Shown: piece by piece, positions 62,141-64,000 of the stretch
Layout: each line of letters starts with the position of its first letter
Numbering within the stretch: the stretch's first letter is position 1
From: Paenibacillus sp. 1011MAR3C5
GTDB taxonomy: Bacteria; Bacillota; Bacilli; Paenibacillales; Paenibacillaceae
Direction of reading: 5' to 3'
NCBI RefSeq assembly: GCF_003591485.1
Contig: NZ_QZCF01000002.1
Coordinates: 248,001 to 312,000 of the forward strand
Length of the DNA stretch: 64,000 nt
Notes under the pieces: model-generated
Told to the model about the DNA's origin: nothing
Seen by the model: only the letters and a program-made list of their open reading frames with translations
Database searches by the model: none
Made by a program: the position numbers and the translations under genes

Positions 62141-63688
62141 ATGGGCAATATACCGGCAAAGTTTCTAGCAAAAATGCAAAATCTGCTCCAAGGGGAATAT
62201 GACAGTTTTATGTCTTCCTATGACGCGCCGAGAGTGTACGGTTTACGATTGAACCCGCTCAAGATTGATGCGGATCAATGGAAGAGTATTTCACCAATGG
62301 GCGACACCGTTAGACCCGTTCCATGGTCCAAGGAAGGCTATTACTATCAGGAAGAAGGCAGGCCTGGCAAACATCCTCATTATCACGCGGGCTTGTATTA
62401 TATCCAGGAGCCGAGCGCCATGCTGCCGGTTGAATTGCTGGATGTGCGGCCAGGCCATCGCGTGCTGGATCTGTGCGCGGCTCCCGGCGGCAAGTCGACG
62501 CAGATTGCAGGCAAGCTAATGGGGCAAGGATTCCTTGTCAGTAATGATAATGCAGGAGAACGAACAAAGGCGCTGGCCAAAAATATAGAGCTGTCCGGGG
62601 TGCGCAATGCAGCAGTGTTCAACGAAGAGCCCTCTGCGCTTGTGCCGTCATTTCGTGCATGGTTTGACCGTATTCTTGTGGATGCGCCATGCTCCGGGGA
62701 GGGCATGTTCCGAAAGGATGAGGGAATGGCGGCGGGCTGGGAGAAGCACTCCGTCGAGCGCTGTACAGTCATGCAGCGCGACATTCTGGAGGATGCGGCA
62801 GCGATGCTGGCGCCGGGCGGCCTGCTTGTCTATTCGACATGCACCTTTTCGCCGGAGGAGAATGAATCGCAAATTGCGGAATTTCTAATCCGACATCCCG
62901 AATTTGCGGTGGAGGAGGCTCACCCGCCTGGTGCTGTCTCGCAAGGCAGACCGGAATGGATCGACGCGGCATCGGCTCGGGAGCTGGGGGAAGTGGCAGC
63001 AGCCAGCCTGGAAGGAACGGTGAGGTTATGGCCTCATCTTCTTGAAGGAGAAGGCCACTATGCAGCCGTGCTGCGCAAGATGGAAGTGACGGATGCCGGA
63101 GGGACAAGGCTGGCTGTTCGGCATGAAGTGTCCGAGGATTCCACTCCTAGCGCTGCGGTCAAGCACAAGAAGGACGTGAAGCGTTCAGAGGATCCCAAGC
63201 TGATCCGCGGCGGGAAACCCGCCGTCCGCGATGACGATCCGATCTCGGCTTGGCAGAAATTCTCAGCCGATGAGCTTGAGCTGGAACATGGATGCGGAGC
63301 GGAAGCTGTGCATTTCGGCTCGATTGTCTATGTGCCCTCCGTTCAACTGCCGTCTCTGGACCGGCTGCGCGTTGTGCGTCCGGGATGGTATGTCGGCGAA
63401 ACGAAAAAAGGCAGATTCGTTCCTTCGCAGGCGCTCGCCATGGGATTGAAGCGGTCGGAGGCAAAACGCTCCATAAGCTGGGGCTCCGACTCTGAAGAGA
63501 TTCAGCGGTATTTGAAAGGTGAGACGTTGTTCGTGCGCCTGGAGGATCTTGCCATTGCGGAGAGCGCATCAGCCAAAGGATACGTGCTGGTCTGCGTGGA
63601 CGGCTATCCGCTAGGCTGGGGGAAATATGTGGACGGCATGCTGAAGAATGAGCTGTCGACCGGATGGAGGCAACTGTATAATGGCTGA
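62141..63688 (+). CDS. rsmF: 16S rRNA (cytosine-C5) methyltransferase, RsmF type
   Basis: 515 residues. An N-terminal RsmF/NOL1-like domain (YGLRLNPLKI, GLYYIQEPSAMLPVELL), SAM motif VLDLCAAPGGKSTQIAG near 110, catalytic Cys motifs VDAPCSGEGMFRKD near 185 and YSTCTFSPEENE near 232. A C-terminal PUA-like domain follows (~385-510). It methylates C1407-type sites in 16S rRNA. AGGAGGAA... (GGGAGG) precedes the ATG. The next gene starts inside its last 8 bases. Confidence 0.93.
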   Translation: MGNIPAKFLAKMQNLLQGEYDSFMSSYDAPRVYGLRLNPLKIDADQWKSISPMGDTVRPVPWSKEGYYYQEEGRPGKHPHYHAGLYYIQEPSAMLPVELLDVRPGHRVLDLCAAPGGKSTQIAGKLMGQGFLVSNDNAGERTKALAKNIELSGVRNAAVFNEEPSALVPSFRAWFDRILVDAPCSGEGMFRKDEGMAAGWEKHSVERCTVMQRDILEDAAAMLAPGGLLVYSTCTFSPEENESQIAEFLIRHPEFAVEEAHPPGAVSQGRPEWIDAASARELGEVAAASLEGTVRLWPHLLEGEGHYAAVLRKMEVTDAGGTRLAVRHEVSEDSTPSAAVKHKKDVKRSEDPKLIRGGKPAVRDDDPISAWQKFSADELELEHGCGAEAVHFGSIVYVPSVQLPSLDRLRVVRPGWYVGETKKGRFVPSQALAMGLKRSEAKRSISWGSDSEEIQRYLKGETLFVRLEDLAIAESASAKGYVLVCVDGYPLGWGKYVDGMLKNELSTGWRQLYNG

Positions 63689-64000
63689 GAAATTACGGAT
63701 TGACAAGCTGCTCGCGCATATGGGCTTCGGGACGAGAAGCGAAATCAAGAGAGCGGTCAAAATGGGCAAGGTAGCCGTTGACGGGAAGGTCGTGAAGGAT
63801 AGCGGACTGATCGTGGCTCCTGCCGAGCATACCGTCACTTATGAAGGGGAGACAGTCATCTACCGGGATGTGATTTATTTGATGATGAACAAGCCGCAAG
63901 GCGTCATCTCAGCGACGGAGGATGGCAGAGAGCGGACGGTGATTGATCTTCTCGCCCCTGAAGACCGTCTGCTGAATCCATTCCCAGTCGGACGGCTGGA
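63681..64000 (+). CDS. Pseudouridine synthase, RsuA family (3' end outside window)
   Basis: The first 106 codons are present. An S4 RNA-binding domain (LRIDKLLAHMGFGTRSEIKRAVKMGKVAVDG, residues 4-34) is followed by the start of the catalytic domain (YLMMNKPQGVISATED, ...DLLAPEDRLLNPFPVGRL), just before the active-site Asp expected in the GRLD motif. It isomerises uridine in 16S or 23S rRNA. Its ATG overlaps the rsmF stop by 8 bases, with GGAGG 10 bases upstream, so two rRNA-modifying genes are coupled. Confidence 0.92.
   Translation, partial: MAEKLRIDKLLAHMGFGTRSEIKRAVKMGKVAVDGKVVKDSGLIVAPAEHTVTYEGETVIYRDVIYLMMNKPQGVISATEDGRERTVIDLLAPEDRLLNPFPVGRL

Overview
The window looks like chromosomal DNA of a Paenibacillus-type Bacillota (Bacillales, moderate GC). 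Signs are strong AGGAGG ribosome sites, frequent TTG/GTG starts, LplB/YtcP/LipO-type sugar importers, the hemE-hemH-hemY order of the coproporphyrin-dependent heme route, a YtpB-type terpene synthase, a YjcZ-family mini-protein, a GlnR-type box at an ammonium transporter gene and a Firmicutes-type 6S RNA. I see no tRNA, rRNA, CRISPR array, prophage or transposase gene.

Layout. (1) 1-13456, all + strand: a sugar-catabolism cluster. It has the tail of an MDR dehydrogenase, two ABC permeases and a solute-binding lipoprotein, a beta-helix protein, an RraA-family protein, two SDR dehydrogenases, an SMP-30 lactonase, a fumarylacetoacetase-fold hydrolase, an amidohydrolase and an IlvD/Edd dehydratase. 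Together they fit import of an oligosaccharide followed by non-phosphorylative breakdown of the released sugar (oxidation, lactone opening, dehydration, second oxidation, diketo-acid hydrolysis). (2) 13.5-20.4 kb: GNAT acetyltransferase, an RNA methyltransferase/LTA-synthase-like pair, an O-methyltransferase, a 51-bp tandem array and an MFS exporter that may be translated from a leaderless mRNA. (3) 20.9-27.5 kb: hemE-hemH-hemY, CapA-like protein, glycerophosphodiesterase and DUF92 membrane protein. (4) 27.5-36 kb: a second (50/100-bp) array, PepF, small genes, a methyltransferase, a cold-shock gene, a decayed lipoprotein gene, a phosphatase, a DUF559-like nuclease candidate, a third (51/102-bp) palindromic array and an MFS gene. 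(5) 36-47.4 kb: terpene synthase, pfkA, GH-like protein, YitT, DEAD helicase, YjcZ, DUF624, 6S RNA, DUF1499, tpx/LysR pair, merR-yugP. (6) 47.6-53.4 kb: ammonium transporter with promoter and GlnR box, DUF294 and DEDDh exonuclease, JAMM protease, MFS, thioredoxin-like protein. (7) 53.4-64 kb: citramalate synthase, a MITE-like element, dinB, ferredoxin, L,D-transpeptidase, pyrD, small alarmone synthetase, a membrane thioredoxin/PCYCGC-lipoprotein pair, rsmF and the start of an RsuA-family gene.

The most unusual signals are three intergenic tandem arrays of unrelated sequence that all have a basic period of 50-51 bp, the catabolic cluster with its tailspike-like beta-helix protein, and a PepF reading frame that can begin with either a signal peptide or the usual cytosolic start. 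Product names come from reading motifs by eye; no database search was run.
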